A stretch of 64,000 bases of DNA from Eremophila alpestris peregrina (taxonomy: Eukaryota; Chordata; Aves; Passeriformes; Alaudidae), in the NCBI GenBank assembly GCA_009792885.1, contig WMCF01000029.1, forward strand, positions 7,703,992 to 7,767,991, given 5' to 3'. Shown one piece after another: positions 63,900-64,000 of this stretch; positions within the stretch are counted from its first letter, which is position 1; every line of letters starts with the position of its first letter. The notes under the pieces are model-generated. The model saw nothing but the letters and a program-made list of their open reading frames with translations. It was not told where the DNA came from and ran no database searches. A program made the translations under genes and the position numbers.

Positions 63900-64000
63900 T
63901 ATTTTGATTTTAATCTTGTGGCAATTATTCTTTATTTAGCATATGAAACACTTGTTACATGTTTATGTTCACACCTTGCCAAACAGGTTACACTTGTCAT

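Larger units (their letters stand above)
62336..64000. other. Extended 3' UTR or intergenic sequence
   Basis: No gene, CR1 copy or RNA gene was recognised. Distal poly(A)-type hexamers occur at 63774 (ATTAAA), 63878 and 63894 (both AATAAA), so a longer 3' UTR of about 2 kb is possible. A 92-codon open frame at 63427-63705 shows no recognisable domain. Confidence 0.6.

Overview
The window looks like avian nuclear DNA. It is AT-rich, almost entirely intronic, and contains truncated CR1 (chicken repeat 1) LINE copies; two are internal or 3'-end fragments in reverse orientation and one is a short 3' end in forward orientation. CR1 also occurs in turtles and crocodilians, so bird is an inference from CR1 together with the fairly compact introns. 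No bacterial, viral or organellar genes were seen.

The window holds one recognisable protein-coding gene, the 3' part of ENTREP2 (FAM189A1, endosomal transmembrane epsin interactor 2), on the + strand. I read ten coding exons: 11537-11593, 25176-25286, 30924-31055, 40769-40876, 50022-50182, 50783-50918, 55181-55256, 55890-56474, 61085-61413 and 61745-61918. All have AG/GT boundaries and mutually compatible phases. They join into one open frame of 622 codons plus TGA. The 5' exons (N-terminus, TM1, first part of TM2) were not found and should lie upstream of base 1.

Layout: 1-144 is a minisatellite; 145-11536 is intron; the TM2-end exon follows; then TM3 (25 kb), a cysteine-rich non-cytoplasmic loop (31 kb), TM4 (41 kb), two PPxY-bearing tail exons (50.0-50.9 kb), a short linker exon (55.2 kb), a long Ser/Cys-rich tail exon (56 kb), a conserved C-terminal exon (61.1-61.4 kb) and a GC-rich terminal exon with the stop codon (61.9 kb). 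The 3' UTR follows, with a good poly(A) signal at 62311 and weaker ones near 63.8 kb.

The domain logic matches the ENTREP/FAM189 family: a CD20-like four-helix membrane module followed by a long cytoplasmic tail. The PPxY motifs are of the kind that bind WW domains of NEDD4-family ubiquitin ligases such as ITCH. The tail also holds an RSxSxP motif (14-3-3-like) and ends in ETIL, a class I PDZ-ligand-like terminus.

No clearly new biological system was found. The most useful second-look items are the 3' end architecture (an intronic poly(A) signal that could give a short isoform, a donor-like site 12 nt after the stop, and the ERPHSL motif repeated in the last two exons), two frame-disrupting exon-like segments in the intron before the penultimate exon, and two intronic hairpins.
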